A stretch of 40,143 nt of DNA from Chamaesiphon sp031376885 (GCA_031376885.1 JANMEL010000239.1:1-40143); one strand, 5' to 3'; positions 9,559-18,064 are shown, numbered from the stretch's first letter. Notes: generated by a model not told the origin, from the letters alone. Numbers and translations are program-made.

Positions 9559-10188
9559 TTAGAATTCGGATACGTCGGCAATCGGGTCGGTTTTCCAGCG
9601 TTTGAGTGGGATACAATCGATGTCGAGTCTGTCGAATGCTCTGGCGATGACAAAATCGACGAGATCTTCGATCGATTCAGGTTTATGATACCAGGCTGGG
9701 GTAGCTGGAACGATCGCCGCTCCTGCCTCTGCTAGGGTAGTTAGATTGCGAAGATGAATTAGACTTAGGGGTGTCTCGCGGGGAACTATTACTAGTTTAC
9801 GCCCTTCTTTGAGTTGCACGTCGGCAGCACGTTCGAGTAAATCGCCACTTAAACCTGCGGCTAGTTTACCAACGGTGCTCATGCTGCAAGGAATAATTAC
9901 CATTCCTTGGGTACGATATGAGCCACTGGCAATATTTGCACCCACATCTCCCCAGCGATGACACCTCAATTTTCCTGCTGTAGGTACGCCAGAAATTTCG
10001 CGCCAAAACATCTCTTGCTCTTCGGGTTCGCTGGGTAGTCGAATTTGGTCTTCGGCTTGGAATACCATATAGGTGGATCTAGACGCGACTAGTTCGATCT
10101 GGTAGTCTGCGGTGAGTAAGTGTTTGATCGATCGAATGGCGTAGATTAAGCCAGATGCGCCAGTTATGCCGAGGATGAGGGGTTTCAT
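9559..10188 (-). CDS. ubiX: Flavin prenyltransferase UbiX
   Basis: Joins dimethylallyl phosphate to FMN to make prenylated FMN, the cofactor of UbiD-type decarboxylases (quinone pathway in many bacteria). 209 residues, full length. Seen: the N-terminal Rossmann-like ITGASGLIYAIR, the IPCSMSTVGKLAAGLSGDLL segment, then LVIVPRETPLSLIHLRNL and AGAAIVPATPAWYHKP, all typical of the family. Start ATG at 10188 is preceded by two TTAGGGG heptamers in place of a clear ribosome site. Head of a two-gene unit with the LapA-like gene. No ubiD in the window. Confidence 0.93.
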   Translation of the reverse strand: MKPLILGITGASGLIYAIRSIKHLLTADYQIELVASRSTYMVFQAEDQIRLPSEPEEQEMFWREISGVPTAGKLRCHRWGDVGANIASGSYRTQGMVIIPCSMSTVGKLAAGLSGDLLERAADVQLKEGRKLVIVPRETPLSLIHLRNLTTLAEAGAAIVPATPAWYHKPESIEDLVDFVIARAFDRLDIDCIPLKRWKTDPIADVSEF

Positions 10189-10294
10189 GTTAGGGGTTAG
10201 GGGTATCCCTGTTCCGGTGACTATGTACTAAGCGGAGCGGTAGCTGATAAATACTTGTGGGTTGCGATTGTTGTTAGTGAGGGCAGAACCCGGA

Positions 10295-10352
10295 TCTGGG
10301 GGTTCTGACCCCCAGACCCCCCATTGGGTGGGGGAGTGTCCCCCCCCCAAAC
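10295..10352. repeat. G/C-run hairpin repeat block
   Basis: TCTGGGGG-TTCTGA-CCCCCAGA (10295-10316) is a perfect 8-bp stem, directly followed by a second G-run/C-run pair (GGGTGGGGG then nine C). It resembles dispersed palindromic repeats common between cyanobacterial genes. Confidence 0.6.
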
Positions 10353-10507
10353 CCCCCCTCAAAGCATAGGTTGTTTGAGACGGTGGGGTCGGCACGAAAC
10401 CGATCGCTTTGTTGGTTTGTGGGATGAAGAGATGCTCGAATTAACAGGGGTAGACTAGGGGACTGGTGAGAATCTAATACCTTACAACCCTCATGCCTTT
10501 CCACATT

Positions 10508-10559
10508 CCCACACTCTCAATACGGTAAGCATATTGCGCTTACCGTATTGCCCACACTC
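10508..10559. mobile_element. 34-bp palindromic element with 9-bp direct repeats
   Basis: CAATACGGTAAGC (10518-10530), a 7-nt loop ATATTGC, and the exact complement (10538-10550) form a 13-bp perfect hairpin. CCCACACTC occurs directly on both sides (10508-10516 and 10551-10559), as a target duplication would. It lies 7 nt past the Zam-like stop and may now also serve as its terminator. No transposase is present. Confidence 0.55.
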
Positions 10560-10566
10560 CTACTCC

Positions 10567-12909
10567 TTAACCTTCGTCCAGATATTCGTCTTCAGCAACT
10601 TCCAAAATTTCCTCAACATTTATATTTGCATCGAAATCTGAATTGATATCAGCATCTGAATCTGCATCGGTATTTGTCTCGGCGGTGGTTTCTGACATGA
10701 CGCTGGTGACGGTGACTAGATCGATTTGCTGACGATAGTAGTCTACACTCTTGACTTGGACTTCGACGCGATCGCCCAGACGGTATGAGGTGCGATTTTT
10801 TCTACCCACTAGACAGGCGTAACGAGGGCGGAATTCGTACCAGTCGTCTTTGAGGGAGCTGACATGTACCAAGCCTTCGACGAGGGAATCTTCGATTTCG
10901 ACAAAGAAGCCGTAGGATTGTACACCTGTAATTAAGCCTTGGAATATTTCGCCCGTGCGAGCTTTCATCTTTTCGGCTTTTTGCAAGCCTTGGAGATCGT
11001 TTTCTGCATCTTGAGCTATTTTAGTCCGATCGTTGAGGTGAGCGATCGATCCAGCCAGTTGAGTTTCTAGCTCTTGCTGGATGGTGGGGGTGAGTACATT
11101 CCAGGTAATTTGGCCGTGACAGCTACTACTACCGAGGTTTACTACGTCTTTGGCGCGGGTGGTTTTGCGATCGCGTCCATTGATAAATACCTCATGGAGC
11201 ACCCGTTGGATTAGAATGTCTGGATAACGCCGGAGTGGAGATACCGAGTGAGTATAGCCATTTTCGATCGCCAGTCCAAAGTGTGTACCTGGTTTGGTAC
11301 TATAGACGGTGGTTTTGAGGAGGGATTTGAAGAGGTAGTTGAGTACTTGAGGTACCGGAGATGCGGCAAATTGTTGACTCAACCTTTGTAAGTCGGCGAC
11401 GCTAATCTCTGTTTCTGCTTCTCCTTCAAAAGTCAAGCCTAAATTAATACCCAACTTAATTAAGTCATTAACTTCCAACAACTCAGGATTGTGTTGGATG
11501 GCATAAATCCCTGGTACTTGGAGAGCTTGTAAATGTACGGCGATGGCATAATTTGCCATTACCATCACATCAGTGAGTAGAGATTGAGCATCATCGATAA
11601 ATATCGCTCCCAATCTCCCTTCATCGAGGAAGGGTGCTTGCTTCTGAATCAGATCTACTTCCAAACCGCCTCTCGATCGTCTCTGCGCTCTGAAAGCTGG
11701 GGCGATCTTCTCCCAGATCGGTTTGATGATTTCGATCGCTTGGGGGTCGATATCGGTGGGTTCGTCTGCCAAGATTGCCGGAATCCGATCGGGATGTAAG
11801 AGCGAGTCTAATTGAATTCGGCTTGGCTCAATGGTAAACTCGACTAGTTCGCCGCGATCGTTGAGCGACAAGAAGACAGAAATTGCCAGTCGAGCTTCTC
11901 CAGCTACAAATCCACAAGTTTGACTTACTGCGGGGGGGAATAGAGATACAATATTTTCGCCCAAATATACCGCAGTACCGCGTCGTTTGGCTTCGCGATC
12001 GAGTCTATCGTCAACCGTGATATAACTAGCCACATCAGCAATATGTACGCCCAACCGCAGCATATCCCCATCCAATCTTTCTAGGGTGAGGGCACTATCT
12101 ACGGGTTGCTCATCTTCACTCACCGCAATTGTGGGTAAGTGAGTCAAATCTACCCGACTTTGAGCGAGTGGATCTTTAAACCGATTGCCAATTTTCTCAG
12201 CAGCAGCTTCTACATCCGCCGTAAACTCTTGACGTAAATCGTGCTTGCAAGTGACGATATCGATATCCGCCGCCGATTCAGTAGTACTACCCAAAACTCG
12301 ATCGATTCTACCCTTGGGCAAATCTTGACCGATCGCATGGCGCAGTACTTCCACATGTACCAGATGATCGATGATATCATCTAAATTGCCATGCTCCCTA
12401 CCATTATTATCCTCCACAGGTAGAGCCAACTCAAACAATAGTCGATCGTCCAAAGGAGTCGCCCGATAATCGCCTGATTCCAACCGCTTTACCTTCGCCA
12501 ACACCGCCGGATTCGCCCGCTCTAGCACCAGCTTCACCGCTCCTTCGGGACTCCTGCGTCTAGTCCCCTCCTTAATCGTCTCAATCAATACGCGATCGCC
12601 ATTCCAGGCATTACTCAGATGACTTTCGCGAATATAAATATCATCCGCGCCCTCAGCATCCTGAATCGCAAAACAAAATCCCTTACTCGAACAACGTAAC
12701 TTCGCCTCGACAATATGCTCGGTGATTTCCCGCCGAAACTTACCCTTCTCTCTGCTCAAAATCCCGATTTTCTCAAGTAAATCTAGAGCCAGATCCAACT
12801 GCTCGACACTAGAGGAGGTTTCACAACCCAATTTCTTTTCGAGTACCTTTGAGGTAACTAGCTTATCAGGACTAACGTGGGATAACAACGTAGCGATCGA
12901 AAATTCCAT
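10567..12909 (-). CDS. zam: Zam-like RNB-domain protein (RNase II/R family, degenerate active site)
   Basis: Domain order is that of RNase R: N-terminal winged-helix/cold-shock region (MEFSIATLLSHV, then CSSKGFCFAIQD), RNB domain (RLGVHIADVASYI, DREAKRRGTAVYLGENIVSLFPP, HSVSPLRRYPDILIQR) and a C-terminal S1 domain (GLITGVQSYGFFVEIEDSLVEGLVHVSSL), plus an acidic tail. In active enzymes the RNB domain starts with a T-I-D...D-x-D-D signature; here the aligned stretch is TIAVSEDEQPVDSA (260-273 from this start), lacking most of the metal-binding aspartates. This fits the cyanobacterial Zam group, named after acetazolamide resistance in Synechocystis. It may bind RNA without degrading it. Start: ATG 12909 begins the conserved sequence and has GGAGG 13 nt upstream; an in-frame ATG at 12945 adds 12 residues. 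Confidence 0.85.
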   Translation of the reverse strand: MEFSIATLLSHVSPDKLVTSKVLEKKLGCETSSSVEQLDLALDLLEKIGILSREKGKFRREITEHIVEAKLRCSSKGFCFAIQDAEGADDIYIRESHLSNAWNGDRVLIETIKEGTRRRSPEGAVKLVLERANPAVLAKVKRLESGDYRATPLDDRLLFELALPVEDNNGREHGNLDDIIDHLVHVEVLRHAIGQDLPKGRIDRVLGSTTESAADIDIVTCKHDLRQEFTADVEAAAEKIGNRFKDPLAQSRVDLTHLPTIAVSEDEQPVDSALTLERLDGDMLRLGVHIADVASYITVDDRLDREAKRRGTAVYLGENIVSLFPPAVSQTCGFVAGEARLAISVFLSLNDRGELVEFTIEPSRIQLDSLLHPDRIPAILADEPTDIDPQAIEIIKPIWEKIAPAFRAQRRSRGGLEVDLIQKQAPFLDEGRLGAIFIDDAQSLLTDVMVMANYAIAVHLQALQVPGIYAIQHNPELLEVNDLIKLGINLGLTFEGEAETEISVADLQRLSQQFAASPVPQVLNYLFKSLLKTTVYSTKPGTHFGLAIENGYTHSVSPLRRYPDILIQRVLHEVFINGRDRKTTRAKDVVNLGSSSCHGQITWNVLTPTIQQELETQLAGSIAHLNDRTKIAQDAENDLQGLQKAEKMKARTGEIFQGLITGVQSYGFFVEIEDSLVEGLVHVSSLKDDWYEFRPRYACLVGRKNRTSYRLGDRVEVQVKSVDYYRQQIDLVTVTSVMSETTAETNTDADSDADINSDFDANINVEEILEVAEDEYLDEG

Positions 12910-12945
12910 GTAGCTCAATTTACCTCCACCCAGGAACATATTCAT

Positions 12946-13355
12946 TCATTCTCATCAATTTTGCAGTCTTGCTCACTTACAGCACGGTATCCGAGGTGAC
13001 TCTTTCCACAAGTTTAGCGGCTAGAAACTGTCTCCACATGTGCGTATCTGTGGATGATGGCGGTGGTTATCAAAGGCAGGCTGCGATTTGCTACAGATTG
13101 TTTGGACAAGGTGTACGGGTAACAGCTTGAGACTGCCAGATAAAGACCTAATCATTATCACTAATTAGGAGATCGATATACAGTGCTTGATGCTCGCCTT
13201 TAATTATCTTACCCTTGAATGTCGCGATCGATACTAACTTTTTTTCCCACGAACGCCCATCGACAAATCTCTCTTGACATTTATGGTGATAAATACCATA
13301 ATAAATTTAACTTATTTTAAGGCGATCGCGGGTTATCGATCGAGATGGACAGAGT
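12946..13355. other. Divergent intergenic region, ~410 bp
   Basis: Separates the divergent Zam-like gene and the NAD locus. The pncB-proximal end holds a good sigma70-type promoter with an overlapping palindrome (13274-13302). In the remaining 300 bp I see no gene or strong hairpin. Confidence 0.5.
13274..13302 (+). promoter_or_regulatory. pncB: pncB promoter with overlapping palindromic operator (candidate NrtR site)
   Basis: TTGACA (13274-13279), 17-bp spacer, CATAAT (13297-13302) form a near-consensus sigma70 promoter about 54 nt before the pncB ATG. TTATGGT (13281-13287) and its exact complement ACCATAA (13295-13301), 7 nt apart, fill the spacer and overlap the -10 box. A repressor bound there would block RNA polymerase. 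The NAD-metabolism repressor NrtR is encoded in the same locus, so it is the obvious candidate; the assignment is inference. Confidence 0.65.
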
Positions 13356-14687
13356 ATGAATATTAATGGCGATCGACAGCTAGCATCTTTACCCACTCAA
13401 GATTATGGGCTGCTAACCGACCTATATCAATTGACGATGACAGCCTGCTATGTGGGGGAATCGATCGATAATTCGACCGCTAGTTTCGAGTTATTTACCC
13501 GCAAACTACCAAAAGGGTTCGGTTATATCATTGCAATGGGTTTAGCTCAAGCATTGGAATATCTCGAACAATTTCGGTTTGATGAGGCGCAAATTAACGC
13601 CCTTCAAGCTACGGGAGTTTTTAAAAACGCTCCCACTAGATTTTGGGAACTCCTCGCCACCGCCAAATTTACGGGGGATGTTTGGGCGGTATCTGAAGGT
13701 ACGGCGGTATTTGCCAATGAGCCGATGTTGCGAATCGAAGCTCCTTTATGGCAAGCTCAGATCGTCGAGACTTATTTACTCAATACCATCAATTATCAAA
13801 CTCTCATCGCCACTAGAGCCGCTCGGTTGCGGGATGTGGCGGGTGCGGATGCAACCTTGCTCGAATTTGGTACTCGTCGCGCTTTTAGCCCTCAAGCTTC
13901 ACTTTGGGCGGCGCGGGCGGCGATTGGGGGTGGATTGGATACCACTTCTAATGTCTTGGCTGCTTTACAATTAGGGTATCAGCCGAGCGGTACAATGGCG
14001 CATTCGTTGGTGATGGCGATGGGGGCGATGCAGGGGAGCGAGCAGGCGGCTTTTAGTGCTTTTCATCGGTATTTTCCTGGCGCACCTTTACTCATCGATA
14101 CTTATGATACTATCGCCGCTGCGAAAGATTTAGCCGTACGAATCAAGGCGGGGGAAATCGAGGTAAGTGGGATTCGATTGGATTCGGGGGACTTGATTAG
14201 TTTATCGAAGCAGGTGCGGGAGATTTTACCCGATGTAGATATTTTTGCTAGTGGGGATTTGGATGAATGGGAAGTTGCTAAGTTGAGAGCGGCGAATGCA
14301 CCAATTAATGGGTTTGGTTTTGGTACTAGATTGGTGACAGGGAATCCGGTAAATGGGGTATATAAGTTGGTAGAGATCGATGGGATACCGACGATGAAGC
14401 GATCGACTGGTAAAGTTAGTTATCCTGGTAAAAAACAGATTTTTCGTCAGTTTGAGGATGGGCTGTTTATTGGGGATAGATTGGGTTTATCGAGCGAAGG
14501 TGAGGGTTTATTACAGCAGGTGATGAAGGGGGGTAATCGATTGGCTGATGACGATAGTCTGGCGACGATTAGACGGCGTAGCAATGAGAGTGTAGCGAGT
14601 TTACCTGTGGGGATAAGAGATATTAATTATGCTGGTGTTAATCCGGTTAGTATTTCGACAGAGTTAGAGGGTTTGGCTAATGGGTAG
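13356..14687 (+). CDS. pncB: Nicotinate phosphoribosyltransferase
   Basis: Makes nicotinate mononucleotide from nicotinate and PRPP (Preiss-Handler salvage). 443 residues. Seen: LLTDLYQLTMTACY at the start, FELFTRKLPKGFGYI, GTRRAFSP, the segment SGTMAHSLVMAMG whose His is the one phosphorylated in this family, LIDTYDT, and GIRLDSGDLISLS near the phosphate site. First gene of pncB-nadD-nrtR-nadE; a 242-bp gap to nadD contains repeats and possibly a second promoter. Controlled by the promoter/palindrome at 13274-13302. Confidence 0.95.
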   Translation: MNINGDRQLASLPTQDYGLLTDLYQLTMTACYVGESIDNSTASFELFTRKLPKGFGYIIAMGLAQALEYLEQFRFDEAQINALQATGVFKNAPTRFWELLATAKFTGDVWAVSEGTAVFANEPMLRIEAPLWQAQIVETYLLNTINYQTLIATRAARLRDVAGADATLLEFGTRRAFSPQASLWAARAAIGGGLDTTSNVLAALQLGYQPSGTMAHSLVMAMGAMQGSEQAAFSAFHRYFPGAPLLIDTYDTIAAAKDLAVRIKAGEIEVSGIRLDSGDLISLSKQVREILPDVDIFASGDLDEWEVAKLRAANAPINGFGFGTRLVTGNPVNGVYKLVEIDGIPTMKRSTGKVSYPGKKQIFRQFEDGLFIGDRLGLSSEGEGLLQQVMKGGNRLADDDSLATIRRRSNESVASLPVGIRDINYAGVNPVSISTELEGLANG

Positions 14688-14723
14688 GATCTTGGATTAT
14701 TCATATCTTGCCACACAATTAAC

Positions 14724-14750
14724 CTGTAGGGGTGCCCCTTGTGGGTACCC
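14724..14750. repeat. CTGTAGGGG-type hairpin repeat
   Basis: CTGTAGGGG followed by GGGTGCCC...GGGTACCC (one mismatch) forms a small hairpin of the family also seen at 39964-39988. It lies 37 nt after pncB and might act as an attenuator. Confidence 0.5.
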
Positions 14751-14842
14751 AAGGATTTAAGAATTAATACTTCTGACAACTGTTGCAAGATCTGAGATTA
14801 TTCCCGCGATTAGAAGTATGGCACTTACTTTGCTAGTGGGGA

Positions 14843-14900
14843 GGGCAGGTTTTGCACTTACATTTTTAGTAATAGCATAATCATTAGCATAAACCCGCCC
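14843..14900. repeat. Imperfect palindromic repeat (MITE-like) before nadD
   Basis: GGGCAGGTTTTGC (14843-14855) pairs imperfectly with GCATAAACCCGCCC (14887-14900) around an AT-rich core. CCCCTACAG (14898-14906) is the complement of CTGTAGGGG at 14724, so the whole spacer is bracketed by inverted 9-mers. Confidence 0.5.
14852..14881 (+). promoter_or_regulatory. nadD: Possible nadD promoter inside the repeat
   Basis: TTGCAC (14852-14857), 18-bp spacer, CATAAT (14876-14881), 48 nt before the nadD ATG. It lies entirely within the palindromic repeat, so it may be an accident or a promoter brought in by that repeat. Confidence 0.3.
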
Positions 14901-14929
14901 CTACAGTCCCTTATTACCTATTCCCTCAG

Positions 14930-15538
14930 ATGAAAATTGCTTTATTTGGAACTAGTGCAGATCCACCAACGATCGCGCATCAAGAGATTATAGTTTGGCT
15001 ATCAACGAAATTCGATCGAGTAGCAGTATGGGCGGCGGATAATCCATTTAAAGAACATGGCGCATCATTAATTCAGCGATCGCAAATGTTAGAGTTATTG
15101 ATTGGTGAAGTGACTCCATCGATCGATACTCGCGCTCAAGTATATCCTAATTTGAGCAGTCGGCGAACAATCGAAACTTTGTCGATCGCGCAAACAATCT
15201 GGACTGATGCCAAATTCACCCTGACGATTGGTGCAGATTTGGTGACTCAATTACCCAAGTGGTATCGCATCGGTGAATTGCTAGCCCAAGTAGACTTATT
15301 AATTGTCGCCCGCGATGGGAATCCGATCGATAAAACAGATTTAGACATATTAACAAATCTCGGTGCAAGCATTAGCTTTGCCCCCTTAAATACGCCACCT
15401 GTATCCTCCACCATCATTAGAACGATTAAATCCCATCATATTACTGTCGATAGAGAAATCCAAGGATTGACATCAGCCGTCGCCACATATATTCAACAGC
15501 ACTCATTATATAGCAAGACAAGCCTCGTCCAAAAATAA
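14930..15538 (+). CDS. nadD: Nicotinate-nucleotide adenylyltransferase
   Basis: Adenylylates nicotinate mononucleotide to deamido-NAD, the step between PncB and NadE. 202 residues, a typical length. Nucleotidylyltransferase fold: GTSADPPTIAHQEI near residue 8 is a variant of the GxFDPxHxGH signature, with Thr in the first (H/T) position and Ala replacing the usual Gly; VSSTIIR near 165 matches the ISSTxIR ATP-phosphate motif; TIGADLVTQLPKWY is the family's GxDxxxxxxxW segment. Start ATG at 14930 gives the conserved N-terminus MKIALFG. It ends 2 nt before nrtR, so these two are co-translated. Confidence 0.92.
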   Translation: MKIALFGTSADPPTIAHQEIIVWLSTKFDRVAVWAADNPFKEHGASLIQRSQMLELLIGEVTPSIDTRAQVYPNLSSRRTIETLSIAQTIWTDAKFTLTIGADLVTQLPKWYRIGELLAQVDLLIVARDGNPIDKTDLDILTNLGASISFAPLNTPPVSSTIIRTIKSHHITVDREIQGLTSAVATYIQQHSLYSKTSLVQK

Positions 15539-15540
15539 CA

Positions 15541-16287
15541 ATGGTAGAACGCAACCTCAAAAAAAGATTAGGGCAAGATCGAATGAGTATATTAGCAGAC
15601 TTTAAAGTTGGGGTGGATAATGCGATTTTCTCGATCGATACCCAACAAAACCGACTATTAATCCTCCTCGTCATGCGCCAAGAAGAACCCTTCCTCGGCG
15701 AATGGTGCTTACCCGGAACATTAGTCAGACAGGGAGAAACATTAGAAGCAGCAGCCGATCGAATCTTAGCCGAAAAAATCCGCGTCAATAACTTATACCT
15801 CGAACAATTATACACATTTGGCGGCCCAGGCAGAGATCCACGAGAAGCGATCGATAGTTATGATATCCGTTATTTATCAGTTAGTTACTTTGCCCTAGTT
15901 AGATATGAAGCAGCCGAATTAATCGCCACCGGAGTCGGCGGAATAGCCTGGTATCCGATCGACAAACTCCCCACCCTCGCCTTCGATCATCAACAAATAA
16001 TAGAATACGGACACCAACGACTAAGAAACAAACTAGAATATAGTCCGATCGCCTTTGACATCCTCCCCGAATCCTTTACCCTCAGCGAAATCTACCAACT
16101 ATACACAACAGTTCTCGGCGAAACATTTGCAGATTACTCCAACTTCCGTAACCGACTAATCAAACTAAAATTTCTCGAAGAAACAGGAGAAAAATCATCC
16201 CAAGGTAGCGGAAGACCAGCAAATCTCTACCGATTCGATCCGATCGCCTTCGCCCCCCTAAAAGACAAATCCCTCCTATTTGTCTAA
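15541..16287 (+). CDS. nrtR: NrtR, Nudix-related transcriptional regulator of NAD metabolism
   Basis: 248 residues: an N-terminal Nudix-like domain (about 15-150, ILADFKVGVDNAIFSID; LGEWCLPGTLVRQGET) fused to a C-terminal winged-helix DNA-binding domain (about 160-240, FTLSEIYQLYTTVLG; NFRNRLIKLKFLEETGE; GRPANLYRFD). The Nudix box is degenerate: the catalytic R-E and E-E pairs are not kept (ADRILAEKIRV), as expected for NrtR, which senses ADP-ribose or related nucleotides and does not hydrolyse them. It lies between nadD and nadE, and a palindrome covers the pncB promoter, so autoregulation of the locus is likely. Met15 (15583) is an alternative start. Confidence 0.92.
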   Translation: MVERNLKKRLGQDRMSILADFKVGVDNAIFSIDTQQNRLLILLVMRQEEPFLGEWCLPGTLVRQGETLEAAADRILAEKIRVNNLYLEQLYTFGGPGRDPREAIDSYDIRYLSVSYFALVRYEAAELIATGVGGIAWYPIDKLPTLAFDHQQIIEYGHQRLRNKLEYSPIAFDILPESFTLSEIYQLYTTVLGETFADYSNFRNRLIKLKFLEETGEKSSQGSGRPANLYRFDPIAFAPLKDKSLLFV

Positions 16288-16348
16288 AACAAAACCCCCA
16301 CAAACAACCTCTCTGCGCTCTCCCCTCACTCCTCCTACTCTGCGTAAA

Positions 16349-18001
16349 ATGAAAATAGGACTTGCTCAACTCAATTCAACAATCGGCGATCTGAAAAACA
16401 ACGCCCAACAGATTTTAAAAACTGCCCAACAAGCAGCAACCCAAGGAATAAAACTACTACTAACCCCCGAACTATCCCTCTGTGGTTATCCACCACGAGA
16501 CTTATTACTCAATAGTGATTTTATCGATCGAATGGAGCAAACCCTCCAACAACTAGCCCTAGACTTACCAGCAGATATATATGTCTTAGTCGGATTAGCG
16601 ACACCAAATCCTAATTTTACCCTCGGTAGTAAACCATTATTTAATAGCATTGCTCTATTAAGTGCGGGGAAAGTCCAGAATATTTTTCACAAACGACTAT
16701 TACCAACTTATGACGTATTCGACGAGAATCGATATTTTAGCTCTGGTACCGAGCCAAACTTTTTTACTCTAGATGGAATCAAAATTGGGGTGACAGTCTG
16801 CGAAGATCTTTGGAATGATGAAGACTTCTGGGGTAAGCGAAGTTATCTAATTAATCCCATTGCGGAATTAGCCGAACTAGAGATAGATTTGTCGATCAAT
16901 TTATCTGCATCACCTTTTAGTGTCGGGAAGCAACAGGTACGAGAAGCGATGTTAAAGCATACAGCGATCAAATACGATCGACCGATTTTATATGTCAATC
17001 AAATAGGCGCAAATGACGACTTAGTTTTCGATGGATGTAGCTTGGGATTCGATCGAACTGGTAACTTAATCTGTCGCGGTGAAGCCTTCAAGCCAGACTT
17101 ATTAACCATCGAATTTAACCAGTCAAATCGAGACTTGCAACCGAGCATAATCGCCCATCAACCTGAATCTAGCGATGCTGAAATTTGGCAAGCATTAGTA
17201 CTCGGAGTGCGCGACTATATCCACAAATGTGGTTTTCAAAAAGTCATCCTCGGCTTGAGCGGCGGGATAGATTCCGCACTAGTCGCCGCCATCGCCGCCG
17301 AAGCCATCGGTGCAGAAAAAGTACTCGGCGTATTAATGCCATCCCCCTACAGCTCCGAGCATTCCATCACCGATGCGATCGCCCTTGCTGCTAATCTAGG
17401 CATTATGACTGAAACCATCCCCATCGGTGACTTGATGCAGGGATTCGATCGCGCCCTTGAGGTACTATTTGAAGACACTGAATTTGGACTAGCCGAAGAG
17501 AATCTCCAGTCCCGAATTCGAGGCACCCTATTAATGGGCATCTCAAATAAATTCGGGCACTTACTCCTCTCCACAGGCAATAAATCCGAAATGGCAGTAG
17601 GCTACTGTACCCTATATGGAGACATGAATGGTGGATTAGCAGTCATCGCCGACGTACCCAAAATGCGCGTCTACTCCCTCTGCAACTGGCTAAATAGAAA
17701 CAAAGAAACCATCCCCCAGCAAATCATAACAAAGCCCCCAAGTGCCGAACTAAAACCAGGCCAAATCGACCAAGACTCACTCCCACCCTACGAAATCCTC
17801 GATGCAATTTTGTCAGCAATAATATGCGAACATAAATCACCCCACCAAATCCAAAACTACGATTCTCAAACAGTCGAAAAAATCGCCAAACTAGTCAAAC
17901 GCGCCGAATTCAAACGTCGTCAAGCCCCACCAGGCATCAAAATAACCGATCGAGCATTTGGTACAGGCTGGCGAATGCCGATCGCCTCAACTCTATCATA
18001 A
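16349..18001 (+). CDS. nadE: Glutamine-dependent NAD synthetase
   Basis: Last step of NAD synthesis: amidation of deamido-NAD with glutamine and ATP. 550 residues in two domains. The N-terminal nitrilase-like glutaminase carries the Glu-Lys-Cys triad in TPELSLCGYPPRDLL, FHKRLLPTYDVFDE and VTVCEDLWND. The C-terminal NAD synthase starts at about residue 275 with the ATP P-loop LGLSGGIDSALVAAIA and contains STGNKSEMAVGYCTLYGDMNGG. An in-frame ATG at 16280 would overlap nrtR, but its 23-residue leader is read from a repeat-like C/T-rich stretch; ATG 16349 (MKIGLAQLN) is the natural start. The gap to nrtR is 61 nt, same direction, so probably one operon. Confidence 0.95.
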   Translation: MKIGLAQLNSTIGDLKNNAQQILKTAQQAATQGIKLLLTPELSLCGYPPRDLLLNSDFIDRMEQTLQQLALDLPADIYVLVGLATPNPNFTLGSKPLFNSIALLSAGKVQNIFHKRLLPTYDVFDENRYFSSGTEPNFFTLDGIKIGVTVCEDLWNDEDFWGKRSYLINPIAELAELEIDLSINLSASPFSVGKQQVREAMLKHTAIKYDRPILYVNQIGANDDLVFDGCSLGFDRTGNLICRGEAFKPDLLTIEFNQSNRDLQPSIIAHQPESSDAEIWQALVLGVRDYIHKCGFQKVILGLSGGIDSALVAAIAAEAIGAEKVLGVLMPSPYSSEHSITDAIALAANLGIMTETIPIGDLMQGFDRALEVLFEDTEFGLAEENLQSRIRGTLLMGISNKFGHLLLSTGNKSEMAVGYCTLYGDMNGGLAVIADVPKMRVYSLCNWLNRNKETIPQQIITKPPSAELKPGQIDQDSLPPYEILDAILSAIICEHKSPHQIQNYDSQTVEKIAKLVKRAEFKRRQAPPGIKITDRAFGTGWRMPIASTLS

Positions 18002-18009
18002 ACCTCCTC

Positions 18010-18064
18010 CTTCCTCTGTGAACCTCCGTGAATCCGACCTGCCCCTCTGTGTTTATTTAACACC
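18010..18064 (+). repeat. Left arm of ~55-bp inverted repeat around wecG-like gene
   Basis: Starts CTTCCTCTGTG and contains AATCCGACCTGCCCCT. The complementary arm is at 18839-18895, with only a few differences. The arms bracket exactly one gene (18082-18834). Confidence 0.8.

Larger units (their letters stand above)
10189..10566. other. 378-bp intergenic region, repeat-rich
   Basis: Between the Zam-like gene and ubiX. It holds a G/C-run hairpin block (10295-10352), a 34-bp palindromic element with flanking direct repeats (10508-10559), and two TTAGGGG heptamers next to ubiX. No believable gene; the ORF across the C-runs is an artefact of low complexity. Confidence 0.6.

Noticed and set aside
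10274..10504. 76-codon minus-strand ORF between the Zam-like gene and ubiX
   Set aside because: It is read through C-runs and hairpin repeats and has no protein-like sequence.
16280..16348. N-terminal extension of NadE from ATG 16280
   Set aside because: The extra 23 residues are low-complexity, come from a C/T-rich stretch and would overlap nrtR; the conserved protein begins at 16349.
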